Assembly: GCF_023195835.1 (NCBI RefSeq)
Contig: NZ_CP096199.1
Location: 1,364,001-1,428,000, forward strand
DNA length: 64,000 nt
Source: Vibrio sinaloensis
GTDB taxonomy: Bacteria > Pseudomonadota > Gammaproteobacteria > Enterobacterales > Vibrionaceae
Direction: 5' to 3'
Shown: one piece after another, positions 7,964 through 17,713 of the stretch
How the letters are laid out: the number at the start of each line of letters is the position of its first letter
How positions within the stretch are numbered: position 1 is the first letter of the stretch
The notes under the pieces: generated by a model
What the model saw: the letters and a program-made list of their open reading frames with translations, nothing else
The model's database searches: none
Told to the model about the DNA's origin: nothing
Program-made: the position numbers and the translations under genes

Positions 7964-10261
7964 TTATGCTGACAAGTTAGGGCGGTGAGCATTTTCTATG
8001 AAACTCTCTGCTTCTTCAATTGGTAGAGGCTTACAGTAGTAGTAACCTTGATACACGATACATCCTAATGATTCGAGGTAATCGCGTTGGTATTTCGTTT
8101 CGACGCCTTCAGCGACAGTACATAACCCAAGAATATTGGATAGAGAAATGATCGTCTCAATAATTGATCTGGCGTTTGGCGTCGACTCAAGTTCGCAAAT
8201 GAAAGACTTGTCAATCTTTAACTGACTAATAGGAAGCTTTTTTAGGTAGCTCAATGATGAGTATCCTGTACCAAAATCATCCAAAGCGAACTCAACGCCT
8301 AACGTTTGGAGCTTGTTCATGCATTGTATTGCTTGCTCAATGTCATCAATTAACATAGTTTCGGTTAACTCTAGCTTTAATCTCCCTGAAGGGATGCTAT
8401 GTTTCTCTATTAGCTTTTGAATGACTTTGGAAAAACTTTTTGAGCGAAACTGTTGGTAGCTGATGTTGACTGAAATCGACAAATGGGATTTGGTCGAGTC
8501 ACCTTGCCACTTAGCCAACTGCTTACAAGCCGTTTTGAGTACCCATTCGCCTATAGGTATTATTAAACCTATGTTCTCGGCCAAAGAAATGAAATGATAA
8601 GGACTTACTGATCCTTTTAAGGGGTGTCTCCAGCGAATGAGTGCTTCAACACCAATAACGGTCCCATCTTCATTCACTTGCGGTTGATAGTAGAGTTCAA
8701 ATTGCTCCTTTTTTAATGCCGCTCGTAAGTCTCTTTCTAGCTCAAAGTTAGAAGAAATCGTCTTTTGCATCTCTGGCTTAAAAAAGCTGATCCTATTTTT
8801 ACCTGAGCGCTTTGCATTGTACATCGCAATGTCGGCTTGTTTGAGTAACTCGGAGCTTGTTTGAGATGCGTTATTAAACAGTACAACCCCAACACTGACA
8901 CTGCTAATGTACTCATAATGATCAAATTTATAAACCTGAGACAGGCCCTCGAGCACATTTGAAGCAGTGAATGCGATTTGATCTTGAGCAGCAAGTAAAT
9001 CCAACTCAAAGGTTGGTAGCAAAATCACAAATTCATCGCCTCCAAATCGAGCGAGAAAATCACGTTTTCGTAAATGATGGAGGATACGTTTTGTGGTCTC
9101 CTTGAGCAGAGTGTCACCATGCTCATGTCCGTAGGTGTCATTTATTGTTTTAAAGTTATCTATATCAAGAAACAAAATGCTGTAGTAATGACCGCTTTGA
9201 CCACTACTTGTAATCGCTTGATCGATCTTTTTTACCGCTAAAGAACGGTTGCCTAGCCCCGTCAAAGAATCAAGTTGGGCTAGTGTCATCAGCTCATCTT
9301 CCTTTTTCTTTTCAGCGTTGGCAACTGATTGGGTGAGTTTAAAAATCCAGAGCAAGTAAAGAGAAAAAGGCGCGATGCTAAGCATAATTCTGTGGTAAAA
9401 AGTCTTATGGATTATCTGTTTACCAAGTTTCGAGACGAACCAAAAATCTAGGTAACTGTTGTATAGTGCAACTACTTGACGTGACGTCCCTGTGCTGGGG
9501 TCAATGAAGTCAAAAGAGATGATTTCCTTGTCGGGTAGGCTTTTCATTAACTCACTGTAGTATTGTTGTTCGATAGGTTGAGTATACAGAGTGCTTTTAT
9601 CTGTGGTAAATAAAGGGTAGCGATCTTTACGTATTATCTCGATGATTTGAGTTCGATCGGTTTGTTTGTATTCTTTAAAAAGAGAGGACCTATCTAATCT
9701 AATTCCCGCTGTCATAACCGCCACGGCTTGGTCTGAGTCGTTCATATAAACAGCTTTACGAACGGGAAATGCTAATGTTTGACTGTCCAACGTGTTGATT
9801 ATATACGTTGGGCCGGTATGCAGCTTACTACTAACTCTCGCTTCCATGTAAGACGCTCTGGTTTGTACTAGATCCATTAAGTTGGGTAAATGGTTAAGAT
9901 CGAAATTAGAGCTGACCACTAACGCTTTGCCATCATAATCCGCTAGACCTAAACCAATGAAAGCCGGGTAGGTTTCCATGGTGTTGTCGAGCAAAGAGTC
10001 ATGTATTGGGTTGATAGGAAAACCATTTCTATAAATAAGCTGCTTTCCTAACACTTCTAAAAGGGACTCTTGCGTCTTCAGAAAAGACATGACGGAATTA
10101 TTGAGTAGTCTTACATGGGTTTCCTGATCCTTTTTCGCAGCGGACACCAAAGATGACCAGTTATAATAAGCATAGTAACCAAAGAGTAGTATAGAAGAAG
10201 CTAAAACAACATTAAAAATTGCCCAGATGTTGCTTTTGTTCCATGTTATTTTTGATTTCAT
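7964..10261 (-). CDS. Membrane sensor GGDEF-EAL protein (c-di-GMP cyclase/phosphodiesterase)
   Basis: 765 residues. Membrane spans at about 13-31 and 291-309 enclose a periplasmic region of about 255 residues that looks like a double Cache ligand sensor. A GGDEF domain follows with LARFGGDEFVI (GGDEF at about residues 407-411) intact, then an EAL domain with GVEALIRW, NISYQQF, LELTET, LDDFGTGYSS, LKIDKS and AEGVET. Both c-di-GMP synthesis and breakdown are therefore possible, and which dominates cannot be read from sequence. It is the only protein in this window with an intact GGDEF motif. It stands alone, with a stem-loop and methyltransferase gene upstream. Confidence 0.92.
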   Translation of the reverse strand: MKSKITWNKSNIWAIFNVVLASSILLFGYYAYYNWSSLVSAAKKDQETHVRLLNNSVMSFLKTQESLLEVLGKQLIYRNGFPINPIHDSLLDNTMETYPAFIGLGLADYDGKALVVSSNFDLNHLPNLMDLVQTRASYMEARVSSKLHTGPTYIINTLDSQTLAFPVRKAVYMNDSDQAVAVMTAGIRLDRSSLFKEYKQTDRTQIIEIIRKDRYPLFTTDKSTLYTQPIEQQYYSELMKSLPDKEIISFDFIDPSTGTSRQVVALYNSYLDFWFVSKLGKQIIHKTFYHRIMLSIAPFSLYLLWIFKLTQSVANAEKKKEDELMTLAQLDSLTGLGNRSLAVKKIDQAITSSGQSGHYYSILFLDIDNFKTINDTYGHEHGDTLLKETTKRILHHLRKRDFLARFGGDEFVILLPTFELDLLAAQDQIAFTASNVLEGLSQVYKFDHYEYISSVSVGVVLFNNASQTSSELLKQADIAMYNAKRSGKNRISFFKPEMQKTISSNFELERDLRAALKKEQFELYYQPQVNEDGTVIGVEALIRWRHPLKGSVSPYHFISLAENIGLIIPIGEWVLKTACKQLAKWQGDSTKSHLSISVNISYQQFRSKSFSKVIQKLIEKHSIPSGRLKLELTETMLIDDIEQAIQCMNKLQTLGVEFALDDFGTGYSSLSYLKKLPISQLKIDKSFICELESTPNARSIIETIISLSNILGLCTVAEGVETKYQRDYLESLGCIVYQGYYYCKPLPIEEAESFIENAHRPNLSA

Positions 10262-10590
10262 ATTTAAGAATGTTTATATTTACGTTATTTTGGTTCATTG
10301 AAATATCGATCTATCAAGATGATTACGAGTTGAGTTACTTTTGGCCTTCTAACAGATTATTTATGATTATTAATAATAATTGATATCTTCACTTTATTAG
10401 TAGTAGGTGTTTCTTGAACCAAATGTATGGGAAAGATACAGGAAAGAACTAAACGAAGATAATAATTTGATGATATGCTGTCATATTATTTAATTTACAC
10501 ATGATGATCTATATTACTTTGAACGTCTACGAGGATTATTATCAGACCTCTTCATGTAAATATGAGGAGGTCTGGTTATAAGGATATTCA
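10262..10590. other. 329-base AT-rich gap with a hairpin near its right end
   Basis: CAGACCTC (10543-10550) and GAGGTCTG (10567-10574) form an 8-bp stem 17 bases after the stop of the methyltransferase gene on the minus strand. An AT-rich run follows in that direction, so it may end that transcript. The rest is AT-rich and should hold the promoter of the GGDEF-EAL gene. No gene was recognised. Confidence 0.45.
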
Positions 10591-11376
10591 TTACTTAAGT
10601 TTATCGGTGATCTTTCTAGCTGATATAGAATAAATAAGAGGTACCTGTTGGTTTTTGTGCAACATTTGATACCCATAACCAGGTATGTATTCCAATCCAT
10701 CAAAACAGTTGTATGGACTGTAGGGCGACTCAGAGAATACTTCAATTTTTAAGCCAGCTGCTAGTAAGGCACTGATAACTTCACTAATTGAATGAGACCA
10801 CGTTGCCATCGTCGAAGTTGTACCATCGCAGTTCTCGGTATATGTACCTTCTTCATCAATATCAGGTTCACTTTTTGGGAAATAGGAATAACCGCTTAAC
10901 AAATCGTTGACCGAATGAAACTCTACAAGATGAAACTTACCACCACATTTTAGTGAGTTTGCGACGGTATTTGCCCATGCAGACAAGTCCGATAGCCAGC
11001 AAAGTACGCCATATGAAGTAAATACGATATCGAACTGCTTTTGGTTAATCTGATCAAACTGACAAACATCGCTTTCTACAAATGTTGCATCTATTCCTAG
11101 CGATTCTTTTAGTAAGTTAGCTTGTTCGATGGCTTTGCTTGATAGATCAACCCCCGTTACATTTGCACCCATGCGCGCTAGTGATAGAGTGTCCTGTCCA
11201 AAGTGACACTGAAGGTGTAAAATAGATTTACCTTTCACATCTCCCAGCAATTTAAGTTCGGGAGGATTTAGAGAGGATCTGCCTTTCTTAAACGATTCGA
11301 CATCATAAAACTCTGACTTGATATGGGTGTCTGTTCTGGAATCCCACGCATCTTTGTTTACTTCTAGATAGTTCAT
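10591..11376 (-). CDS. Class I SAM-dependent methyltransferase
   Basis: 261 residues from ATG 11376 (MNYLEVNKDAWDSRTD), which has AGG seven bases upstream; ATG 11382 is too close to it. Motif I is KSILHLQCHFGQDTLSLARMG and the acidic end of strand 2 is VTGVDLSSKAIEQA, the S-adenosylmethionine pocket. FDIVFTSYGVLCWL is the motif after it. The family methylates small molecules or proteins; the substrate is unknown. A decayed SDR gene lies just upstream on the same strand. Confidence 0.85.
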   Translation of the reverse strand: MNYLEVNKDAWDSRTDTHIKSEFYDVESFKKGRSSLNPPELKLLGDVKGKSILHLQCHFGQDTLSLARMGANVTGVDLSSKAIEQANLLKESLGIDATFVESDVCQFDQINQKQFDIVFTSYGVLCWLSDLSAWANTVANSLKCGGKFHLVEFHSVNDLLSGYSYFPKSEPDIDEEGTYTENCDGTTSTMATWSHSISEVISALLAAGLKIEVFSESPYSPYNCFDGLEYIPGYGYQMLHKNQQVPLIYSISARKITDKLK

Positions 11377-11410
11377 TTTCATACCTGCTTTGTTGAATTA
11401 CTGATATCAT

Positions 11411-12289
11411 TTATTCGTGTGGTAAAGATTTCGAAAGTATTCTGATAAGGCCCTTTCCCCATGCAACAGAGCGACCATATCCCCTGCGTTAACGGTAAGG
11501 AAAAACTCAGCGGGGCCTCTAAAACGCTTAGGTATAGATTTTGCGATAGATAACGCAGTTCTTCTCACCCAGTTTAGTAAGTTGATTATCTTAGCTCAAT
11601 CGGCTCGTCCTTGAGCTTCGAATGCAAGCATAGCTATTTGAGATAAACATCGCTCTTCTGGTCCTCCGACACTAAGTTTACGCTCGCTCATATGGATAGC
11701 TTCTAAGCAAAAATGGGCCAAATCTGTATCGTGAATAGGGTTTAACTTTTCTTCCATCTCCGAATACATTTGCTCGTCCGGATTGTGCCATTTTGTAGTA
11801 CTCATCTAGAGCCGAGAAAAACCTACTTGGCCTGATTACACACTGAGTTAGTTGCTCGGTTTTGATTAATCTGCCAACAAAATTTTCTTTAGCATTAAGC
11901 AGTCGGACATGGTTATATTTCGGGGCATTAAAAGCAGAGATGTATCTAAACTTCTTGACACCTGCTCTTATAGCTTCCTCTAATAAATTGCAGTTAGCCT
12001 GAAAGTCTACATCCATATATTTCAGACCATCTTTCTGTCTTCTAATACAAACACAGGAAACAACAATATCTATATCATCACAGCATCCAAATAGGCTACT
12101 AGGGTTAGTAACCGCCGCAACTCTGATTTGTGTGTCAGTAACTCCACATCTGTTGAGTTACTCGGTGTGCCGTGCTAAAGCAAAAAACTCTGTATTAGAG
12201 GTTTTTAAAACATCGATGAGATGTCGAATAAGGTAACCACCAGCTCCAGCTACAAGAATCGTCTTAACATTGTCCAGATTACACCTCAT
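11411..12289 (-). pseudogene. SDR/NmrA-type oxidoreductase pseudogene
   Basis: A gene of about 293 codons can be followed across the region. It starts at ATG 12289 with VKTILVAGAGGYLIRHLIDV (a Rossmann motif), meets a TAA stop at 12159-12161, and continues in the same frame through IDIVVSCVC and ANCNLLEEAIRAGVKKFRYI to NVFGDGRK. A frameshift near 11745-11760 moves the match to LNPIHDTDLAHFCLEAI and LSVGGPE. A TGA at 11596-11598 follows, after which the same frame runs on as AKIINLLNWVRRTALSIAKS to 11411. Two stops and one frameshift mean it is dead. Intact relatives are SDR family NAD(P)-binding oxidoreductases. Confidence 0.85.
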
Positions 12290-12335
12290 TTCTTAAGAAT
12301 AACGATAAAAACCTACACCAAATATTCAATTTATT

Positions 12336-12355
12336 AATCACCATATGTGGTGATT
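12336..12355. promoter_or_regulatory. Palindromic operator candidate, copy 1
   Basis: AATCACCATATGTGGTGATT has 8-bp perfect arms around TATG. It lies 61 bases before the start of the membrane-protein/MalT-like operon. The same AATCAC-N8-GTGAT pattern recurs at 15673 and 20356, each time upstream of a gene start. Confidence 0.6.
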
Positions 12356-12416
12356 GAGCAGCTAATAACTAATGGTAATTTGTTGGGCCATTATTGTTTT
12401 CACTGGAAGCTATAGT

Positions 12417-13082
12417 ATGACTTCATTGAACAAAGCAAGAGCTGCACTACTTATCAATATCTTATGTTTTATGTTTGGGTTTTGGCTACTAGTCAGTAAG
12501 TTTCATTACTTACATGACAAAAGCCTCTTCCCTGAACAAGTTATAGAAATGCTGCTGTTAGATAGATATCATTTTATAATTTGGAACTTGTTTGTATACG
12601 CTGTATTTGGAGTGTCTTTGCTCTACTTAACGGTTGCTATCTTTTTTTATATTAATAAACATAGACCACAGTTGGCCAACGGTATTTTGACTATCGGGGG
12701 GATTTGGTCCGGATTTATGTTGCTTAGTGGTGGACTTTCCATTGAGCTGATCAATAATGTTGTGGACGTTTACACACAAAATCCAGATCTTGCAGTAAAC
12801 GTTTGGGTGTTAGGAAGTCTTTTGCTTGAAAGCGTTGGAGGAGGGAATGAGTTCATTGGTGCGATTTGGGTTGGGCTAATTTCTTACGCTATGCCTGCTC
12901 GTAAATGGATGACTACTAGTACTAAAATTACAGGATATGTAGCTAGCGCGTTGGGTTTAAGTACCTTGTTTGACTCTTCTGAAACCTTTGCTAGCCTGTT
13001 TGGGGCACTCTTGATATTCTGGTTTCTATCGCTATTTGCCGCACTTCCTAAGACGTTTACCTCATGGGAAGACAAGAAATGA
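12417..13082 (+). CDS. Polytopic membrane protein of unknown function
   Basis: 221 residues from ATG 12417, with GGAAG seven bases upstream. Hydrophobic runs suggest six membrane spans: about residues 10-28, 53-77, 90-110, 125-150, 157-175 and 188-210. No enzyme motif or family was recognised. The MalT-like regulator starts 18 bases after its stop, so the two are probably one operon, and the palindrome at 12336 lies in front of both. It might be a transporter or the signal source for that regulator; this is inference. Confidence 0.7.
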   Translation: MTSLNKARAALLINILCFMFGFWLLVSKFHYLHDKSLFPEQVIEMLLLDRYHFIIWNLFVYAVFGVSLLYLTVAIFFYINKHRPQLANGILTIGGIWSGFMLLSGGLSIELINNVVDVYTQNPDLAVNVWVLGSLLLESVGGGNEFIGAIWVGLISYAMPARKWMTTSTKITGYVASALGLSTLFDSSETFASLFGALLIFWFLSLFAALPKTFTSWEDKK

Positions 13083-13100
13083 TGACCCCGAGTTAAGTTG

Positions 13101-15662
13101 ATGATTATAAAAACGAAACTATACGCACCTAAGCCCAAACTGAACTTTGTTTTCAGGGAAGGGCTAGGCAACAAGCTTGAGCAGATAAATCATACTAAAC
13201 TAACTCTTGTATCAGCACCCGCTGGTTTTGGAAAATCACACTTAATCGCAGGCTGGTGCTCTATCTACAAAGGTAAATTCACTTGGTTGTCATTGGATGT
13301 AAACGATAAAAATACGGATACCTTTTTCTATTACTTAGTTGCTGCGTTTAGAGAGGTTGATTGCACTCTTGCTCAAGAGGCTTGGGACTTGGTCCAACTC
13401 AGTCAGGGGGTAAGTAAAGAAAGTGTAATTAGGAGTTTACTAAATGAGTTAACCTACTATGAAAATGATGTCACTTTGATATTAGACGATTACCATCTGG
13501 CAAGTTCACCTGAAATAGATAAAATCATAGACAACTTTATTTGTCTGACACCTCCCAATGTTCACACAGTTCTTATTACTCGTTCAGATCCTTCAATTTC
13601 ACTGGCACGCCTAAGAGCGAATGGAGATTTAACTGAATTTCGTGCGGCAGATTTGAGATTTACCGATGAAGAAGCGATGGAACTTCTGAAGAAGACATGT
13701 TCTACGAAAATTACGGAGAAGGAAGTAACTACAGTAAATAGCAAAACTGAAGGTTGGGCAGTCGGTTTACAGCTTTTTTCTCTTGCGCTCAATAATAATA
13801 AGCATCCCAATAAGGTTATTTCTGCTCTCTCCGGTGCCCATAGCTACGTTATCGATTACTTGACAGAACAAGTACTTACGGGTGTAAACAAGAGCATCCG
13901 ACATTTTCTACGTGAGACTTATTTCTTAAAAGAGTTCTCTGTAGATCTTTGTGATTTTATACTTGACACTGAAAGCAGTGAGGAGTGCATCGCTTACTTG
14001 GATTCTAATAATGTTTTTCTAATCCCCTTAGATAATGAGAGAGGGTGGTTTCGCTACCACCATCTTTTTTCAGATGTTTTACGTATCCATACCCCACTGA
14101 CCGAGAACAGATTACAACAACTAAAATGGCGTGCTGCGGTATGGTTGGCTGACCGCGGGCGTCTCGCTGATGCAGTACAATATGCGCGCGACTGCGGTGC
14201 GAATAAACTGTTAGGGTTGATTGAACACCACTGGCCAACAGCACGAGCAACCTCTCATGATTCACTGCTGTTGGAATGGTTGGCTTCATTTGATATTGAA
14301 AGTATCAAAAGATTTCGTGTTTTGGCAGGTTATTACGGCTTAGCGTTGTTACCTCGGAACCCTGAACAAGGGCTTTACTTAATTAACGCTACGAGACTGT
14401 TTTTTGAACAAAGTGACAAACCATTATCTGAGAATGAAAACACTACTCTTGGCGTAGTCAATATTGGTCAAGCTTATGTTCATGCTGCTCAGAATAATAC
14501 AAAAGAAGTTTTGGGCTGTGTCCGGAGTGCTTTGAATGTGTTGCCGATGCAGGAACATGTTTGGCGTGGTTCGTCAAGAGCTTTGGAAGGTATAGCATTA
14601 TGGAGGGATGGAGATACTTCGGGAGCAGAGTATAGTCTTAAAGCGGCATTAGCTGATATGGATCGTTCACAAGATATCAGCGCTAAAATTACGAGTCGCT
14701 TTTTGCTGGGTGATTTTTACTATCAATTCGGTTGGCTGAACCGATCAAAAACTGTTGTAAAGTCTGCGCTAGAAATAATCGATCAAAGCAGAAGCTACAC
14801 TATCGAGGGAAGTGCTGATTTATACCTCCTGTGTTCAGAGATAGAGTTTGAGCAAGGCAATATAGAGGAAGCTCTAAATCTACTTGATACTGCGCGGCAG
14901 TTCGGCACGCTAGGTTCGATGCCAGAGACAAAATACCGTTATCCATTAATCGAGGGTAGGATTGCGTTAGCAGAGAATCGTATCAAAGATGCATTAAAGA
15001 GTTTAAGCGATGCAGATACTCTATATGCTGAGCCACCAAATCCATGTCACAAGCCTCCCCTGTTCTGGAAAGCTATTGTTCTGCTTAGTCAAGGTAATGA
15101 TGAGTTGGTAAGGCAGCAAGTACATTTTTCGAACTCGTTTTACTCAAACCCTTTCAACTATCTAGTCTATGCTCTTGTGCAGCCTAACGAAACGGATAGA
15201 GTATTGGACAGCATAGGTAAAGTGAGTACACACCATACACCCCCAGTAATACAGTTTGCGTCAAAACTCGTTTCGGCAATTAAGGCAGAATCCAGCGGAG
15301 ACAAAAAGTTGGTCGAAGATATCTTAAAGCAAGTTGCCCTGTTAGTTACGGAAAATAATAGCTTGATGTGGTTGAGAGAGATAAAAGTTGTATCTGATCT
15401 CTTCATCAAGTATAAAATTATAAATCAAAAACAAACACCTGCCGTAGCCTCATCAGAAGCCCTAATCGAGTCTTTAAGTCCCAAAGAAGAACAAGTGTTG
15501 CTTTGGCTTGATACTGAGCTAAGTGGGCCACAGATCGCCTCGAAACTATTCGTTAGCCTAAATACACTAAGAACTCATACAAAGAATATTTACTCAAAAC
15601 TTGGAGTCAATAACCGCAGGGCTGCGGTAAATAAATCGCGCTCACTCAAATTGATCCCTTGA
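13101..15662 (+). CDS. MalT-like (STAND ATPase) LuxR-family regulator
   Basis: 853 residues from ATG 13101. The P-loop is SAPAGFGKSHLIAGW (residues about 36-50), with LILDDYHLASSP as the Walker B region and a winged-helix segment near 230-310. A long helical TPR-like sensor fills about 330-760. The C-terminal HTH is of the LuxR type (LSPKEEQVLLWLDTELSGPQ, ending with LGVNNRRAAVNKS). In MalT the ATPase oligomerises with a sugar inducer and ATP and then activates transcription. No maltodextrin genes are nearby, so the inducer is unknown. It shares an operon with the membrane protein before it. Candidate operators lie at 12336, 15673 and 20356. Confidence 0.9.
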   Translation: MIIKTKLYAPKPKLNFVFREGLGNKLEQINHTKLTLVSAPAGFGKSHLIAGWCSIYKGKFTWLSLDVNDKNTDTFFYYLVAAFREVDCTLAQEAWDLVQLSQGVSKESVIRSLLNELTYYENDVTLILDDYHLASSPEIDKIIDNFICLTPPNVHTVLITRSDPSISLARLRANGDLTEFRAADLRFTDEEAMELLKKTCSTKITEKEVTTVNSKTEGWAVGLQLFSLALNNNKHPNKVISALSGAHSYVIDYLTEQVLTGVNKSIRHFLRETYFLKEFSVDLCDFILDTESSEECIAYLDSNNVFLIPLDNERGWFRYHHLFSDVLRIHTPLTENRLQQLKWRAAVWLADRGRLADAVQYARDCGANKLLGLIEHHWPTARATSHDSLLLEWLASFDIESIKRFRVLAGYYGLALLPRNPEQGLYLINATRLFFEQSDKPLSENENTTLGVVNIGQAYVHAAQNNTKEVLGCVRSALNVLPMQEHVWRGSSRALEGIALWRDGDTSGAEYSLKAALADMDRSQDISAKITSRFLLGDFYYQFGWLNRSKTVVKSALEIIDQSRSYTIEGSADLYLLCSEIEFEQGNIEEALNLLDTARQFGTLGSMPETKYRYPLIEGRIALAENRIKDALKSLSDADTLYAEPPNPCHKPPLFWKAIVLLSQGNDELVRQQVHFSNSFYSNPFNYLVYALVQPNETDRVLDSIGKVSTHHTPPVIQFASKLVSAIKAESSGDKKLVEDILKQVALLVTENNSLMWLREIKVVSDLFIKYKIINQKQTPAVASSEALIESLSPKEEQVLLWLDTELSGPQIASKLFVSLNTLRTHTKNIYSKLGVNNRRAAVNKSRSLKLIP

Positions 15663-15672
15663 GTAAGTGATA

Positions 15673-15692
15673 AATCACATCATCGGGTGATG
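15673..15692. promoter_or_regulatory. Palindromic operator candidate, copy 2
   Basis: AATCACATCATCGGGTGATG matches the AATCAC-N8-GTGAT pattern of the site at 12336 with a weaker centre. It lies just after the MalT-like gene and 71 bases before the outer-membrane protein start. Confidence 0.5.
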
Positions 15693-15763
15693 AGTATGAA
15701 GAGCTCTATATGTAATTTAGTAGAAAGCAATTAAGCTTAACTACAGTGCTGAAAGGGCCTACT

Positions 15764-16333
15764 ATGAATATGAAACTCACTTTGCTAACCATTTCTGGTT
15801 TATTATTTATTCCTAATTCTGTCGTAAATGCTGCCGGGGGATACACGTCTGTAAAAGTATTGCTTGGTAGTAAGTCATTAGATAGTGATTGGAATAAAGA
15901 TGATTCGATGGAAACGATAGGACTTCAATCCACGTACTATCCTGCCTCGCTACCTCTTGGTATTGCATTGGATTTTTACGGTAGTGGTAATGAAGATAAG
16001 ATCAACGGTGTTAAAATTGAAACAACTGTTGGGGAGCTTAACCTCGGCTTAAGATATAGCCCAACCACTATAGGTGGCGTTGTCTCTCCATACCTAGGTG
16101 GTGGTTTAAGTTATGCCTCAGCAGAGTTGGAGCAGATGAGAAATGGTGCAAAAACAAAATACGAAGATAAGGGAGTAGGGTACTGGATTGGTGGGGGCAT
16201 AGAGTACTTATTTACGGAACATTGGTCCATAGGAGCCGATATACATTACTCAAATGTTGATGTTGAGCTAAATGGAGAAAAGCGAGACGCTGGAGGGGTT
16301 AGTTGGGCTGCAACCATAGGATATCGGTTTTAG
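15764..16333 (+). CDS. Outer-membrane beta-barrel protein
   Basis: 189 residues from ATG 15764 with AAAGGG upstream; ATG 15746 in the same frame is less well placed. A signal peptide is visible (MNMKLTLLTISGLLFIPNSV, cut after VNA). The rest alternates polar and hydrophobic residues as in an eight-strand barrel (GELNLGLRYSP, VSPYLGGGLSYASAEL, YWIGGGIEYLFTEHWSIGAD). It ends ATIGYRF, the aromatic C-terminus recognised by the BAM machinery. It is likely a small porin-like or OmpA/OmpW-type barrel. Its position after a regulator and an operator candidate suggests control by the MalT-like protein. Confidence 0.8.
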   Translation: MNMKLTLLTISGLLFIPNSVVNAAGGYTSVKVLLGSKSLDSDWNKDDSMETIGLQSTYYPASLPLGIALDFYGSGNEDKINGVKIETTVGELNLGLRYSPTTIGGVVSPYLGGGLSYASAELEQMRNGAKTKYEDKGVGYWIGGGIEYLFTEHWSIGADIHYSNVDVELNGEKRDAGGVSWAATIGYRF

Positions 16334-16354
16334 TCACTTGAATAGGGGAAGCAT

Positions 16355-16588
16355 ATGTGCAGCTTACACAACGACTTAGAACTATTCAAAATATATGTGG
16401 CAGAAGAGCTATCAGAAAATTGGCAACAGACTTTTTCGAACATATCCGTTAAAAGTGTTAAAAGTGGTACGTGCATAGAAGTTTATTGTAAGGATATGTC
16501 CGAGCTTCACGGCGTAATACATTTGATATTTAATATGGGGTTAAACTTACAAGCAATTATCAATCAAGGTTTTTCAATAGACAATTAG
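16355..16588 (+). CDS. Small hypothetical protein (77 residues)
   Basis: The frame starts 22 bases after the barrel gene with GGGGAAGC before the ATG, so it is probably translated with it. The protein is soluble, with an alternating pattern (NISVKSVKSGTCIEVYCKDM) that suggests a small alpha/beta fold; no family was recognised. It holds two cysteines but no metal motif. Confidence 0.55.
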   Translation: MCSLHNDLELFKIYVAEELSENWQQTFSNISVKSVKSGTCIEVYCKDMSELHGVIHLIFNMGLNLQAIINQGFSIDN

Positions 16589-16666
16589 GCTCGAGTATGT
16601 GTATTTTGTAACATTTAACTAAGATGCCACATGATAATCGCAACATCCATATGATGTAGAGGCAGT

Positions 16667-16708
16667 CATAAGATCAAATTTCTCATCGAAAGATAGTTTG
16701 ATCTTATG
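16667..16708. repeat. Perfect 12-bp inverted repeat
   Basis: CATAAGATCAAA (16667-16678) and TTTGATCTTATG (16697-16708) are exact complements around 18 bases. No T-tract follows. It lies about 80 bases after the 77-residue gene and may be a transcript-end hairpin or a mobile-element end. Confidence 0.55.
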
Positions 16709-16899
16709 GCTAAGTGACCCACCGTCCGGAAAAAGAAAGAGTGACCCTCCGCCCCCCTCGCACAAATAATGCTCAATTTTTGAACTCAGCTTGTTATTAC
16801 AACTTGTTTTATGTTGTCTTTACTGGCTGAGTCTTTACACTTTCTATGCAAGTCAATATCGACGATTCATGACAGGAACGTTAAATTCAGGTGGTCTTG

Positions 16900-17030
16900 T
16901 CACAGTGACTCACTACCAAAGGAGCAAGCTGTGCAGAAATCCAAACCGAAAAGTGTAATAGCGAATCAAGCCTCACAAACGACGCCAGAGTAAGTAGAGA
17001 TACGAGAGCTGAAGAAATTCTACCCCCTTC
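16900..17030 (+). pseudogene. IS3 orfA remnant
   Basis: The frame reads NQASQTTPE, a stop, then VEIRELKK. The corresponding part of the intact orfA at 41462 reads [18 protein letters not shown]. The two DNA stretches share long identical runs, such as ACGCCAGAG and GAGATACG. The rest of the element was not found, so this is a short, decayed fragment of a related insertion sequence. Confidence 0.6.
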
Positions 17031-17284
17031 AAGGCTTATGAGTTAACAATGCTTAGAACCTTAACTTATCGAGGTTCTATATACTACGTTCGAGTCGATC
17101 AGCACGATTATTAGCTCTACTTAGCGATCAATAAAACGTACTAATCAAGGAAAAATGTGCAGCGCTAGAGCACCAATAGAAACGATTGAAGATGGGAGAT
17201 TAATCTGGGCCGAAAGAATTTAGCCCAGATATAGTCTCTCAGTTACTGAGTCGCAAAATGGAGAACTGGCAGACGTGATCTGAA

Positions 17285-17713
17285 CTAGTACAGTGCGTAT
17301 TTGATTGGCAGTAGCACAGCTGGCGTATCTTCAGAAAATATGATTATTCGCATTTGCTCATTCGAACAAAAAGGAATTGATACACTGAACTTATTATCGC
17401 TGATCCTATTTGCCTCAATTACTCCAAAACGATGATCATCTGATGTTACGAATACCCTATCGTCTTTGATTGCTACATTGCTTTTATACAAGCCAAATAC
17501 TGTCTCACGAAGAGGGGAGAAGTCTCCGGAATAAATAGTAATTTGTAGATGATTAGAGGAGCAGATTTTCTTGTTCCAGGTACAACTTTCTATCACTTTT
17601 GGTAACGGGTACTGCGTAAATGTTACCTTAGTTGGAGTTATAAAAGGTAGAATATAGCCGGCTGTAATAACCGACGATATTACTACGACTTTTAGCCAAG
17701 TTCTCATTTCCAT
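17285..17713 (-). CDS. Small exported or membrane-anchored hypothetical protein
   Basis: 142 residues with one hydrophobic stretch at about 7-27 ([19 protein letters not shown]), either an uncleaved signal or an anchor, then a beta-rich domain of about 110 residues with three cysteines ([11 protein letters not shown] and PFCSNE). No family was recognised. Its start overlaps the end of the MCP gene by ten bases, so the two are translationally coupled; it may act as a periplasmic partner of that receptor, which is inference. No Shine-Dalgarno was seen, as expected for coupling. Confidence 0.65.
   Translation of the reverse strand: MEMRTWLKVVVISSVITAGYILPFITPTKVTFTQYPLPKVIESCTWNKKICSSNHLQITIYSGDFSPLRETVFGLYKSNVAIKDDRVFVTSDDHRFGVIEANRISDNKFSVSIPFCSNEQMRIIIFSEDTPAVLLPIKYALY

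Larger units (their letters stand above)
16589..17284. other. 696-base gap with insertion-element debris
   Basis: The gap holds the inverted repeat at 16667 and, at about 16900-17030, decayed sequence resembling IS3 orfA. No intact gene was recognised in it. Confidence 0.55.
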
